A stretch of DNA of 60,000 nt, from the NCBI RefSeq assembly GCF_001039355.2, contig NW_019773814.1, positions 219,838 through 279,837 of the forward strand. The letters are read 5' to 3'. Below, one piece after another: positions 43,670 to 58,100 of the stretch. Position 1 is the first letter of the stretch. Every line of letters starts with the position of its first letter. The notes beneath the pieces were generated by a model. That model was not told the DNA's origin. It made no database searches and saw nothing but the letters and a program-made list of their open reading frames with translations. The translations under genes and the position numbers were made by a program. The stretch is from Lingula anatina. Taxonomy: Eukaryota; Brachiopoda; Lingulata; Lingulida; Lingulidae.

Positions 43670-46329
43670 GCGCACCAAAGGTTCAAACTAGGAAGGCGAA
43701 ATTTCTATATTCACGGCTTTTAATGTTAAAACTTTCCATCCCAAATCTTTCCAAACCTCTGAGGAAACACGCCTAAGTAATCCGACTGCATGGTTTTGCA
43801 CAATTTGGGACAGCCGTAATTAAATGATAGTTAAAGAATTGGATAGACGGGAATAAATACTTCACGGGGATTTCAACTCCTCAGGTAAAAGAAAAGTTTT
43901 TTAAAAAAGTGAATAGCCATGGGTTGTTATCGAGAGTTTGGAAACGTATCTTTCAGTTTGTAATGACAGCTCAGTCTCATATAAAATGCATCACTACCCT
44001 CTACCAGGGCGACTCAATTCAATTCAGGGCGACAGATTGATTTTTTCACAAGATATTCACAGATATGTCTTTAGATAAATAGACAGTCATTTTATTCTCT
44101 GCCTTTCTCCCTAGTAGAGGGTAATACATCACAGCTGCAGCTATTATTTCGTCTCAAACCACGTGGCCCCGTTACTTATTGAATTCCAGACCTAGTGAGG
44201 GGACGCATATTTTTTCATTTTAAGAATTACATAACGAACTCCCAATGTGTATATTTTGGTGGATGAATCATTGGTTGGACACATTTCTGAAGGATATCCA
44301 CTGTTCAATCCATTTTGTTACCTTGACGCATCTGATTTAACGTGCCCCTTCCCGGTACCCTGTGATGTTTACTTTACACAGCCGTTTAGATCCCCTGCGT
44401 ATTCGGAGTCTTCGTACAACACAAAAATAAAGATACCATAAATTTGCTCCCTTCTTTCATATGTTTTTTAAAACTTTCAGCGTTTTTCAGAGTTAAAACC
44501 ATTTTTAAATGCCGTTTTTCCTCTCCCGTTACAAGTACAAAAACTAATGCTTTGTCCAACTACCCGCATAAATGAATCGAATCAAAGTGTTGGGAAGAGT
44601 GATTGGTGACCAGGAAAAAATTCCTTTTGTTTTTTGAGGAAAATTCGATTCGTTAAAAAATACCAAACAGGATACCTTAAACGATGTGCGCTAAATTAAT
44701 AACATAAAACTTGATAGCTATGAATTAAGGGATTATTTTATTCTTTATATGGAAATTGCTGAAGTTTCCAGATAATCTCTTTTTTTATATATACAGCAGG
44801 CTGATGCACATTGATAAAAGATTCTACAGCCCATTATATCCCAGATTCAGACCTTCTAGTGCAGTAAAATTTGTACAAAAGTAATATATCCTTTTTATTA
44901 AATATATCTTATCACAAATGTAAATATTTATATACTATAATTCCTTTTTTTAAAAATACTGTATTCCTGCTTATACACATATTACTTACATATGAAGTAT
45001 AGATAATAGATACAATAAGTAGAAATGCATTTAAAATATGGTTGTGTTATCATTCTATAAAGTGGTGAACAATGTCGATGACACCCACTTATTCTGTATT
45101 TACATATAATAAGACAAAATCAAGACAGTCTAGTGAAGTATATAGTATTGATGTAAAAGATCACTTTTAAAAAATGTATCTTATCACGAGCGCAAATAAT
45201 TGAACAAATGCTCCTTTTTGTATTAAGCACAAAGTTCCTGATTTTAATAATGATTTTGAATTTTCCATGTACAGGTAAAGTGTATCTTTTTTTAAATTAA
45301 AAAATATGAGTTGAACTCAAATGACAAAATTATATGGTAATAAGTTAATACAATGAACCCTTTGCTTCATTACTTGACAAATGTTAATAATATATATACA
45401 GATACATTTTTGTAAGAATAATAATTGTATGAGAAATAACATTCACTAATCATCTAATCAGATTCTCACAGGAGTAGGGACAGGAACTGTCAGTTTTTCT
45501 GCCCGACTGCTCTTTTTGTGGCTTTGTTTTGTTAACAATAAAACCATGATTTTAAATTAAGTAGTAAAAAATGTCTTCCAATTTGTTAGTAAAAAATAAA
45601 AAAATGTTTGCAACGAAGCACCTTTTCATTATTTCGGTTGTTTTTAGCTTTCGTTTTCAATGAGATGAACTTTCCGTTTTGCAAATAAACATCTTACCAG
45701 AGAATTGGCTTTAATCAATAAATGTTAAAAATTAAAATTAATATTCATACATTGCATATATGTAAACACATTGATGTTCAATAATTACAACAATACTTAA
45801 GACTTTTTTTAGAAAAATTTGATTTGGCACGAAAATCCTAAAATTAAGGATAATTATAATCCCTCTCTTATAATTACATTTACCCTTGACCAATGCACAC
45901 AGAGTATAAAACATTATTTTTTTATGTGTGTATACGAAAATCGCCCCTGTTCAGCTTTCTACATATAATATAATAATATATATGCAGGTCCTACAACTTT
46001 TTTCATTTGTTTTTCTGTAGTTGGTTTGATACATAAGTGATAAAACAAATTATTGTAAAAGAAACAATTTTGACTATATTAGTAGTCAAAATCTTGACAC
46101 AAAAGCATTTTTGAACCATTCGAAAATATGTAAATGTAAAAATCCGAATAAATGTTATACATTTACATTATTCTGCCAATTTAAACTAATAAGCAAAAGA
46201 TTCTGGATAAAATTTGTTTTGTTTTTGTAATACATGTATAAATTCAAGTCTCTGCAAGCATATTGCTCCATACATGTAAATAAAGGATTTCAAAGATAAT
46301 GCATGACTAACCACAACTGATTTTTTTTT

Positions 46330-49300
46330 TCAATATGGACGACAACAGTTGTTACTTATCCCATAAGTTAACCGATAACAGTAAAACACAATGAAATTGG
46401 TAACATTCACAACAGCCTGCAAACCGGCAGCCACAGAGGCCGCTATAATGGCTGCTTGAGCTGCTGTAGTGCAGCCGATCTCATTCCCACACCTAAATAT
46501 CCCTGAAATTGCATATCCCAGGCACATCAAAGACATGCCCATGCTGATATTACTCTGAATCTGATGGTTAAAAACCTGAAAAGATAAATTTATCACAGTT
46601 ACACAGAGACATCTATATATGGTGCTTCAGAAAATATGCTGTGTGCATCCTAACTGCTTTAGTTGTCTTCATACAGAATACATATATAAATACATCACAG
46701 AACTGCGATCCCATGTTTTATCTTCTGATGCAGGATTCTATCTCAATTAGAATTTTAATCCACAAATTGATACAGGTAATGCTGGTTTTGACCGTTAATG
46801 AAAAGGTTTGGAATTTAACAAATCGTAACCATTATAAATAATGTATACATGTATATCCTACACTGACTGTTACATTCTCAACTTACCCAGCGTTTCATAC
46901 AAATGTTGGTGATAAGGGGCGTTTGACGGGAAGCATACATTCCAATAAATCCAGCAGAGATAGTCTATGAAATTGAAAAAAAGTTCAAAATTGAATATAC
47001 TTTCATATTAATACAGATGTACCAGAAGCTTTGGGTCTTCATATTCATGAGGTGATAATACATGTGAAAATTTAAAAAATGAAGAGTCTGGATCTGAAAT
47101 TCAACCTACATTTATTTAAAAACATCACAGTTGACAAATATTTGACCATTCAATTTCATCCTAGACGTTCGTTTTGCAAGACATAGTTGGCATAACCATT
47201 AATGGTGAAATATATTAATTTTCAAAAGCTTGCATACAGGAATACTTCCATTTGCTGTGCAAAATTCTTTACTATATATATCTATACATCGCCCACTATC
47301 TTAACACACTTTAAAACTTCTTGACACTACCTAAGGTTGAGCATGTGTTCTTTTATACGTAGAAAACACGAAAAAATGAGATATAATAGCTAGTTGTTTT
47401 ACAAGTTGCATTTGATAAAATTAAGAGAAATTTTATCAAATTGTGTCTGCAGTATAGTAGAAAAGAGAGGAAAAACTGCTCTGATTTTCACCTTCCTTCC
47501 TCATATTTGAATATTACATCACGTTTACTGATAAATTATAAATTAATAAAACGATGAACTTACCATGCCTCCAGTCCAAAAAGGAGCCCAAGAACTAAAC
47601 GGAAAGATTCTAAGACCTCTTATGTCGGAGAGCGAAAGGAACACATACTCTACACTTGCAACCACAATGTGTATACACCCAGCTAACACTTGGAACATTG
47701 CCAGAAAGAACAACCTCTTGAGTGCGACGACCAGGCGCTTGGTGGATTCATCTGAAAAGACAGAATATAGATTCTCGCACACTCGTCAAACTATAGAGGA
47801 TTTCAATGGGCCTCTTATCATGCACGAAAGTCCACGTTAGTGTATTTTACAGCTTGAAATCTGTTTCATATCTTTGGCCCCCATCCATTTCTCCAACTAT
47901 AAATACAAATGCTAAAGAATAAACCAAACTCCATGAAGACTGCATGGACAGAAGGGTTTATAAACTTCTCAATTACTTCTGATGGAAAATTTATACAGGT
48001 AATGAGATATCTACATCGCCTTTAATATAAACAACTAGATTAAGCAAGAGGGCTAAGTTTTACTCTCTAAGCTGGGTCATGAGGTATGCAAGAGAATGCT
48101 GTTCAAACTGGGTCTTAGTAAGTAAGAAGGCCCATCTCCATTGAAAAGAGTCCTAATGTTAAAAAAACATAACGCTAATGACTGGTGTTGAAAACTTAGG
48201 TCCCAGGCGCTCAGCCAGCTTGAAATTTTCAATAAAAAATCGGCTATAATATGGTAGGTACCATCAACAATAGTTAGGCCACAACTACAGTTTTACCTAA
48301 TTATTAGAAAAAATACCTCACCTCCTTCCAAACATACCCAATTTTATATAACACAAAAATATCGATGACCTATTGATTCAGAAATGAATTTTTGCAAAAT
48401 GCTTAAGGACTTATCGAAGTGCACGGATTCATCCATCTCAAAAGTCAATTCTCATATATACTGTATATATTTAGACCAGAAAATAGAATAAAATGAATAT
48501 AGGGTACCTTTGTAGAGGGTACCTCTGATCGAATCATATTTTAATGGGCTTGAAGGTTCTTGTTTAAAAACATCTTAAAACAGGGGCGGATCCAGAGATT
48601 CTGGAGTTTTCCTAATTATATTTGTTAATTCATCCTCTATTTTTTACGTCTTCCGAGAGGAAAAAATAGATTCCCATCAATGTAAACTTGAAAATTTTTG
48701 ACCGTTTTCTGGAAGACCAAGAAGTCGGTTTTCGTCCACCACTGTAAAACCCTTGTTACTGTAATTGTTAAACTAATTAATCTGAACAACAATGACATTA
48801 ATCAAAGATTCAACTTAACAGAACTGAAAAAAATACGTTGAACAGAAATCAAAGAGCGAGAAGGTCGGGAGGCATAGAACATAAGTACCGAACACAGAGC
48901 TTCAAAAGATGTGTATGATGTTGTATGTAATTCTAACATTACAGGAAATGGGCCGGTTGAGGACCAAAGGAAAGGTTGTCTTCAGTGTAAGACCTTACAC
49001 TGACTTCCCCACACTAAAGCAAGCAGGTAGAGGTTCGAGGCAAGTAACCTGTCCCCAACACACCCCATATAGGCATACAATAAATTAATAAATTAATTTC
49101 TATATTATCCAGCAAACATAGAACGTTGTTATAACGTTACCATAACGTTTTTTTATTATATAAACGTTATGGTAACGCTATAATAACGTTCTGTAAAGCT
49201 GGGTAGCTCCCCTTCTTTGCCCTACTGACCAAACAAAGACCAAAGACTCAACGTAGCAACCATTGTCTTCAAATTGTCTCCGATCAAACATTTCCCTACC

Positions 49301-49366
49301 TTGTTGTTGTTCATCTATCTGGAAAGTCGAAGAGATAGGCTGGACCTTGGTTTGTGGAGGTTCCAT
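46330..49366 (-). CDS. CD20/MS4A-like four-transmembrane protein, copy 1
   Basis: Four exons on the minus strand: 49366-49300, 47751-47564, 46964-46887 and 46575-46330. They join in frame to 192 aa. Exon 1 codes a short polar N-terminus (MEPPQTKVQP to QQQ). The body has four hydrophobic segments: one in LFFLAMFQVLAGCIHIVVAS, one over the exon 2/3 border (FWTGGM-TISAGFIGMYA), then MGMSLMCLGYAISGIF and AAIIAASVAAGLQAVVNV. The pattern of Pro-Phe-Trp-Gly followed by S-A-G-F-I-G and a conserved loop before TM3 resembles the MS4A (CD20-like) family. MS4A proteins act as plasma-membrane channels, receptors or adaptors, but the function here is unknown. A tandem paralogue lies at 52137-59088 with identical exon phases. 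Confidence 0.82.
49109..49202. mobile_element. Palindromic element with 31-bp inverted arms
   Basis: Left arm 49120-49150 and right arm 49162-49192 are inverted copies over 31 bp with two mismatches, separated by 11 bp of AT. Outer CCAGC and GCTGG (49109-49113 and 49198-49202) extend the symmetry. The arms are built from AACGTT motifs. A foldback MITE is the likely origin. It lies in intron 1 of MS4A-like copy 1, about 100 bp after the first exon. Confidence 0.8.
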
Positions 49367-52136
49367 GGAGATATATAATAGTTTCAGATGGGTATAAGAT
49401 CTACCTGCACTGTAACCTTCAGGTTCTAAAATGCTTACTAATCCCAGTCACCCTGGGTGTAAACGTTGATTGCGAAATCAATGCTTTCTGCGCTCAGCAC
49501 TTCTTTGTTTGTCTTCTTTACATAACATACAATACATAAATCGTTTTTTCCTTTCATTTACATAAAACCCCGTGACGGTAGAATGGACTAGGATGCTACA
49601 AAAGCAAAAAGTTACAAGAATTTCAAGAATATCAACTTAAAAAAAGGCCTTTTAAGGCGAAATATTACAAGAAGGTGTAATCTTCAAAACTTGTTATACA
49701 GCGCATTTTATAGAAATTCTCAATGTGCCTTTCAAATTGTCAGAATTGTGACAACAGAATTTAAACAGTTCATGTATATGCTAGGTCCAGGGTTTTACAG
49801 TGTATCTGCTTTTATAGACGAGCATATGAAAATCAGCTGTACGCATAACGCTTATTCCGTATGACCAAAGGTAAATTTGCAGGGTTTACTGTTTGTCATA
49901 TTTATAGCAACGTAGCTGCCATTGTTTACAATTAAGATCAAATAACCGCATCGCACTTGTTAGCAGTTACCTTGGCAACTATGTTGCTTGGCGACTATAT
50001 TTGCACTCCATCGATTAATACGCCTATATTTGGACGTGGAACCCAACCAAGCGATAATAGCGTGCGACAACAGCACATCGGTGAAGTGGATGACAGACTT
50101 TAAGTAAAGTGCCCGTTTAGAACTTGGTCTGTTGAAATGGGTCGTGCAGTCGTCAAGTATAACGGATTAGTCTAATGTTTGACAATTCGATTGTAGCTGC
50201 CACTCAAACTGACCGTATAGTCCGCTACTAGTCTGTTACACAATTATTGTATCGGACCCTGTGGGAGTTTGTGGTCAAGAGGAACGCGTTCCTCGCCAGA
50301 CGCACCCTTTATATTTGTCAATGGGGGCGATTTCACACATAGGTGTTGTGATGGGAACTTCACCATTTACTTCACGTATTATAAGTCCAGCATGGCCTCA
50401 CACATTGATTGCACACAACCACACAACTATCCTCCTCTGCTCCTGAGCCACCGTTTTTCGGGGAGGGGGAGGGGGGTATGAGCGGGGTAGGAGTTACATT
50501 AGGGCAGACACCTGCATTGGATGTGAGCCCACAGTAGCAATAGTTTGAAGGTTCAACAGTCCGACGATTCATTGGTCCGAATGTTCACTATGAAACTTTC
50601 GGCTATCGAGACGCTCCCGATCCCACAGGGACCCATACTTAGATTTTATATACTATTTTAGAGGCAATTTTGATATCAGAGGGTACCTCTGGATTACTGT
50701 TGGGGTTCAGAAATGACAGAAATCTGATGTTTTTCTGATTCATTTTACATATGTGATTAGAAGTATGCACCTACGTGTATATGACAGAGGAATCACAGGA
50801 GAACGCATTTATTTTAGACAAAGTTATCTTCTGTTTATGTATTAGTTGTGGTGGTAGTAAAAAGTGTGCTCCTCATCTCTCTATCAACGTTAACTTCATT
50901 ATATTTTCATCTTTGGAGTGAAATAACTCTACTGTTGATATTTTGGCGGGGCCATGATTAAATAAGCTTGTAGTAGGCCTAATTCTGAGAAAAAAAGGAC
51001 GTAATCAATGAAATCAAAAGTTTTACAGTGAACAACATAATTTTAATAATAGTTTATTTCTACATGAACATTATGTATATATAACAGTATAATAAAATAT
51101 GTACATATTAAAAATCCTTTCTATAATATATATATCTTATCATAAATATGCTTATTCATCAAAACTGTTCCTCTTTACTTATTGTGCTCCTATTTATTTT
51201 GATATCATTTCAGTTGAAGACCAATGTACAGTGTCATAAAAAATACATCAAAGTTAAAACATGAAAAGCTCAAATAATTCTTTCGCTACTCGTAAAAAAC
51301 ATGGTAAAGATATAATCGGTCGTTAGTTATGTAAGACGAAAGATATGTTTACAAGCAGTCAATGTGCGATAATCCTGGTACAGTAAAAATAGTTTTCCTG
51401 AAAATTCCAACAATTTCCTATTTATCTCCACGGTTCACCCTGTCCAAAACTCCTGAGTTATCACAATATATAAAATCGTTTCGATTCCTAATTTCTATTT
51501 ATAGCGTTACTAGAGAAATTTACCCCTTTCTATCACCATAACGACAGTGATAAAAATCTAGAAACAAATATGCCTTAAATGAGAGAAATATGCCTTTGTT
51601 CAAAGACGCCACTTGATGATGATAAAAGTTTACTATGCAAACGTATAAATTAACCAATAGGCCTACAAACGAGAATGAATAAAAACTTGTGAACACCTTT
51701 GTAAACATTTATATATATCTAACAAGATATTCCTCTTAAATAACCCTGTAGTATAATTTATGTATTATTGTCAGAATTTATATAAATGGAGAAATACATA
51801 TTCACTCATATATGATACATGTACAATGTACATGTTTGTGTTCTGGTATTTTTAGATCTACGTGTTTTTTTCGGTTTCTAAACTCAGACAACTTTGGTAA
51901 AAGGGAGAGGTTGTCACATCATGGACTGAAAATGAATCATCGGATACCTCCAATGCATTTACCCTGAAATCTCTGGATTTGGGGTACTTAACACGATATA
52001 TCATTTTTGATGCAATTTTTTTTTTACCCAATTGTCTTTTCCTATGCCATGTAATAGTACACGCGACTACTGGCAATGGCAACTATTGGCGACTATTGTC
52101 ATTGCCGATTATTGGCGACCATTGGCATTGACCACA
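49367..52136. other. Spacer between the two MS4A-like genes
   Basis: AT-rich, no gene recognised. It must include the promoter of MS4A-like copy 1. The motif CTGAAACT (minus strand) lies about 20 bp upstream of the start codon, and the same motif occurs at the same distance in copy 2. Confidence 0.5.
52066..52130. repeat. Degenerate short tandem repeat
   Basis: Several imperfect copies of a 12-15 bp unit with the core ATTGGCGAC or ATTGGCATT occur in a row, next to the 3' end of MS4A-like copy 2. Confidence 0.6.
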
Positions 52137-55100
52137 TCAGTTTTCATAGGGTTTGCACCAGCTTTTGCTCATTCCGTAGGTTTGTCGATTGAAGAAGTAG
52201 GCACCGTAACTGGTGGAATTCACGATCGCTTGAAAAGTGGCCATCACAAGGGTCATTGCAATGGCCACAGTGGTTGCCGTGTTGCAGGTTAATCCATTGC
52301 CGCATTTCGTCATCCCAACGATTGCCCAAATCAAAGCCATCACTGACATAGAATTGCAGATACTACTCTGGATATTATGGTTAAACACCTGAAGAAAAAA
52401 AAGAAAAAAGTTGCACAACCACTTATTGGCCTTTGTTTTCGGACTATCGTGTCCTGTACTGGCCCCGGTTTCACAAAAATATCTTAAGTCAGGTTCCCGG
52501 ACTAAGAATTTAATTACCAAGGTTACAAGGTCACATGGCACATCTCACCCTATCAGGAGTAGTGTAACAGCACTCTCATGGGGATCGTAGTCAACTTAGC
52601 CAGGGAACTGACTTCAGATTTTTTTTTAACTGGGGCCTGCTCACCCTGGATAAATAACTCATTTAACAGCTACATAATACTACTTGTAAGTGACCTCTAG
52701 TGGTCAGGAAAAGCATAGTTTTACAAACAAGTTTTATAAACAGCAGAAATTAAAATGGTTCCGTTCGGCAAGGTCAACCGTCACCATGAAAAGAAAAATG
52801 TAATAATTTTTAATGTCAGTCCATGCGCCAATGTGAAGCCATCACTACGGTGATATGAATCGACCAGAATATGGATCATCATTTTTATTATTTTTCAAAA
52901 GCTTACAGAGGGCAATGGGGAACGCCGTGTCTATAGGTGTCCCATTCTTTTCTACAGTGTGCGCATGTTTTAATATTTTTGTATTTCAGGTCTAAAAACT
53001 TTTCACTTTAAATTGCTATTATATCACACTTTTCAAGTCGATAAACAGTTGTCTTTCCAACCAATAAATGTTAAAAATCCACACATAGTTTCTGAGATTA
53101 CTGGCAATGCAACTCTACTATCAAACTTGTCTTTGCCGTTTCCAGTAATCTGAAGCCCAGGGGTGTTAAAACTTACCCAGCGTTTCATGCAAACATTTGT
53201 TATGAGAGGCGTTTGTCGAGACGCGTAAATTCCAATGAAACCAGCACTTATACTCTGAAACATTAAAAAAAACACATTAAATATTGTATTCAAAGTCGAG
53301 TAGATAGATAGATAGATAGATAGATAGATATTAAACGTTTTAAAGACATAAAATGCACCTTTCGACAATTTCCCTTAAATCACTAAGGCCTGTTCTATTC
53401 AAAACTGGTGAAAAAAATGCGATTTTTCCATCTGTTTCTAAATTTCTATCTTTACTGTTGGTGATTAAAAGAGGAACGGATTCAGAAAAGTTAGATGTTT
53501 ACAGGATGAAAACTTTATGGTTTTTCTGGCATTACTGATCCTACACAGCATTAACTACTGCTAAAAATTACACTACATTTTCAATAAACCTGCGTGTTTT
53601 AAATATCAATTTTTCATTTTTAAATAAAATTTTCGATTTCCGATAGTGTTAAACGAAATTTGGAAAGATGATAACATTTGTAGCTGATTCCATGGAATTA
53701 GATATTACAGGCCCGTAGCCTGCAATTTCAAAAGGGGGGTTCTTTTTCTGAAAAAGTGGACCTTTTCCCAACAAAAGGGGCGGTTCTTTCGAACCCCCCG
53801 AACCCCCCCTAGCTACGGGCCTTCATAAGATGCGTCTTTGGTTTACCTAAATGTAATTATTTGATAGTGAATTGGCAGTGTATGTACATGTACCAAGATG
53901 AAGGGAAACGAATGACTTTTCCATTTAAGATAGTGGATATAGGTCCTGTTGGGACAACATATAATTACGGTACAGTACATTAAATCATATTAAATAAAAT
54001 AAGCAATTTCCTTACCATAACCCCAGCCCAAAAAGGAATCCAAGAGCTAAATGGAAACAAGCTCAAGCCTCTAATGTCGGTAGACGAAATAAACACATAC
54101 ATTACACTTCCCGCCAGAATGTGCGCAAACCCAGCCAGCACTTGGAGCATGGCCAGAAAAAACAGCGTCTTGAGGGCCTTAGCGATACGCCTCGTAGACT
54201 CATCTGAAACGACAAAAAAGTTATGTACCCTTACATACTACAAAATACTATAAGAAAACTATAAGGAAACAACTTTGATTTCAGAGATTTCTGGAGACTC
54301 ATCCCCACGATAAGATTACACTTCGTTTCCAGTAACGGCAAATGGATCTTGAGTGTGGCGGGTCTGAAACACAGGGTACTTTTCCTACATGAAAAATCCA
54401 TGTTTTTTCTAGTATCTGATTATTTATATACAGTGCTTACATTTAGGTTTCTCCTCCTCCCACTAATATCCACATAACATAAACTTGTAATCATTGTTTC
54501 AAAATCTTAAACCGTTCAAGGAATATCGAGAATGGATTACAAAATGTTAATTTATCATGCTTGTGTTAAAGATTAATTAGCCCGTTGTTCACTTATTCTG
54601 GGTGCAAACATATTTTGGATTATACTTGGAAACTGTTTATTTTATGAACTGAGAAAGCTTGGGTAAGTATAAAAAGCGAATACCAAAGCTGCACGCGAAA
54701 GAGTCTCCCCATTGAAAATTATTTAAGCCTATACGAGGTTGTCGGCACTTGGTGATGTCATACGAGCCCAGCAATCCGCTTAAAGGTACATATGAACCGA
54801 GCATCGGTGGAGCATGGATTCCCAGTAACACATGTAAACCACTTCTACTAGATTCTTATATGACTCAAATAAATTCGACATGCCAAGGGATAAACTGAAT
54901 AGATCACTCGATCAGCCATAAAAGACCTTTAGACTGCTCCTTTCTTTAGATTTTTGGTTGTAAATTTAACCTACTTTCGTGACCTACTTTCCTGCCCCAT
55001 TGACATACAGCTTAGAATGCCAGCAGAAAAATCCGTTCAAACATCATTTTCGGGTAAAATTTAACAATGCATTTGGTAATTCTCTTAGTTATACTACTTG

Positions 55101-58100
55101 AAACTATATGCTGGCATATGGTTGGTTTTGGTGACAAAAAATTGACTTTGTACGCATCTTTAAGGTGCACCTAAATTTGCAGCGATCGTGGTGAAACTCT
55201 ATCAGCCTGGAATGTACTCTTGCAAAGCAATAAAAAAGAACGCACATAACGCAAATTCACAATACAAATCTTCCAGTCATACAGAGTATTATTCAGTCAA
55301 CCACCTACTGTAATTATGTAATAGGTTGTCGCATTCAAATCATTTTTACTTTTTATAGTGCAATACTCAGTCTTTCTATCCTTTACCAAAGGAGCTTATT
55401 AAATTCCTAATAACAAACGGACTCGCTTGGTCATAATCTAGGACTGTGTACGGTGTCCTAGTTACAATCTCTCTGTCACATGTAAATCGATGAAGAATGG
55501 TATAAAACAAGGGTTATAGGAAGTCAGAATATAGACAAATCTATCTATGTGTTTATATAGAATACAGAATATAGACCTTTTATAATAATGGTGGAAGATA
55601 ATAAAGCACGATCAAGCACATGTACACATAAAAGTACGTAGACCTACATGACCTCCACCTGTAGAAATGACCATCGTTAAGGCTACTGCAAGCAAGCCTC
55701 ACCTGTCACCACCCAACATTAACATACAGTGTTAAACTTCTACTACCTGGGTTGCTTTCAATGGCCTGCAACTGTTGAGTTGATTTGCTTTGATCCATGG
55801 CAGAACCTGTACACCGTAGACCGTATTTCTCGTCAGGTATGCCGTGAGACTGGGGCTTATAATACCAAACAGTCCTTCCGCTATAGTGCCTATATATCCA
55901 CCCTGACTACCTGCCGTTTCTCAATGACGCGAGGCGCAATGGCCTTTTGTGTATTGACTCGGAAGGAGTTGCGAAATCCCAGTTTTGTATTTGTTGTCGG
56001 ATTTGTAGGGACAATAAGTGATCTGATATTTGCTCAATCGCTAGGTAGCATTGTGGCGTGTGAAAGTTTAGTAAGGTGATTGTATTAAAGCCAGGGCAGG
56101 GCGAGTGAGTGAATATTCAGGTGGATTACAAATTTAGGATGGAAAAATGTATGTTCCTAGCATTGTAATAGACAAAGAGACTGAGAACCGCATGCAAGTG
56201 CGCAGAAGATCACCAATTGTACTCTACGAAATCACAAATGTTACTAAAACAGTTCATTTCGGCATTGCGTTTTTGAGCTTTGGTTTCTTAATTGTTCGTC
56301 AAGGGTACGTAAAAAATATAAATTTTATGCGCCAAAAGCAATACCACAAAGTAACAATGAGTGTTATGCCATTGAATATTCATGGTCAGTTGATGAGTCA
56401 AAACTTCGAAACCATTTTTAAACTATCTACTGGTACATGCATAGTTTAGATGAGAGTAAGGGCGCATTCCCATAGATTTTAGATCTATCTATCCCCGTGG
56501 AGATTACTATCACTAGATTACTGTCAGATAATCCGGCTTAAATGTCCGTCCTGCCTACTACAAGCTGTAAGAGGGTAATTAACTTTCGTGCCCGCTCGGC
56601 TGACAGCTATTTAGCGTGAACCCCCAGGGAGTTAGGTCGATCTAGTTGGATCGATCTAATCTCTGGGAATGGGGTCTAAGATATTACTAAGTGTGTTGAA
56701 TAAACAGATTATCCGACGGATAGATGGGTCGTCATAAGTAAGTTTGACCTCTCTCCGATGTCAACGACTACATGTTCTCAGATGCAAAACAAAAAGTCAA
56801 TATATTATCAATACATGTTAATCTTCTCACCACAAGCTGACCTTCGTACATGGCCCTTGTTAGCCAACTTGTATAATTTATATCAACAGTCAATCCTACA
56901 AACCTGAGGGACTAAAAGCATTTAAGGGTTTGTATTAATGGATTAACATAAGGGAAGCGTCTACAGTATGTTCCACTCTAAAATACCTGAAATGAGCGAA
57001 TAAACATTCCTAGATACGATATCTTCTTCATGTGGTCTTGCCCCATATGCCCCCGCCCCCCAGGTTAAGGGGACTCGTTTTGAAGCTCTGCAGGGTATCA
57101 AAACGCCATAATATTTGGACAGGATTATGGGCGTCGCCATCGCCATAAGTTCAGAAAGATACGTTGACTTGAGACACACCCTTGGTTTTCGACAAAAATT
57201 ATTTGTGTGGGAATCTATCATAAACTTGTTTTGATGTTTGCTCACTGACCCTGCATAGGCTACATAGTAAAATGAATATTTTAAACAGGATATATCCCGA
57301 TGCGTTCGAAAAAACTTTATAAACGTTTTATATGTATATAAGTTAAATATTTGAATGTTAAATTTTGCTCGCTTATTACAAACTCTTTGTTTGTGAACAT
57401 AATTTCCACTTTGAATGCAATATTTAATGCGTTTTTTAATTTTCCAGACAATAAGTGCTGGTTTCATTGGAATTTACGCTTTGATGCATATATATAGAGA
57501 GAGAGCAATAACTTTCGAAATTAGTTGAGGTCTCACATAATTAGCAAATACTCCCCTCTGCAGACGGAAGGCTACCTCTTATCGTTGTCCACTAAAACGG
57601 CCTCGCATATCTTGGCATCTTTTATTGCTTCGGTGGTTGGAATTTGTAACGACCTTGCAGGATCCTTACCCTGAGCCTCAGATCTGATGCTTTCCAGCTT
57701 TTTGAGTTAGTTGAATTTACGTGTATACGCAGAGAAAAATATAAAAGCCCCATGTGAATTATTTATGTAACTTATAATCGGCTACGGACAGTAATCTGTA
57801 GCTACGGACAGTATGGACAGTAATCCCGATCTGTTGAATAACAAGATCCACCTTGTACGATCTGATATAGGCCTATATATACATGTATAACCCATAATGC
57901 TGATAAAACTTTTAAGGTATTGCGTGGGGCATTTCTAATTTTGCTCAGTGCTTATACACAATTATCAGGCACGTATGGCAAAATGAAGCTGGTCCACATC
58001 TGATCTAAAGGATATAGAACTTGGGCTACGGCTCAGCGTCCTATTAGTGAAGTTTTCAGACATAGTTGTCATTAATGGGCCTACCTGCGTCTCTGTTGTC

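Larger units (their letters stand above)
41734..46329. other. Intergenic region, no gene recognised
   Basis: About 4.6 kb between the GT14 gene and the first MS4A-like gene. It contains two small tandem duplications (42488-42543 and 43484-43549) and an A-rich run at 43621-43669 that could be a retroposed tail. Open frames are short and unconvincing. Confidence 0.55.

Noticed and set aside
48940-49075. SINE or tRNA-like segment with GGTTCGAGGC (B-box-like)
   Set aside because: No A box at the right distance and no cloverleaf or tail was found.
55729-56079. 116-codon open frame on the plus strand
   Set aside because: No recognisable domain; it overlaps an antisense candidate first exon that has a better splice context. 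It was not called as a gene.
56961-57467. 168-codon open frame on the minus strand
   Set aside because: Rich in Lys, Tyr and Asn as expected of AT-rich DNA, antisense to the inverted exon 3 fragment, with no domain seen.
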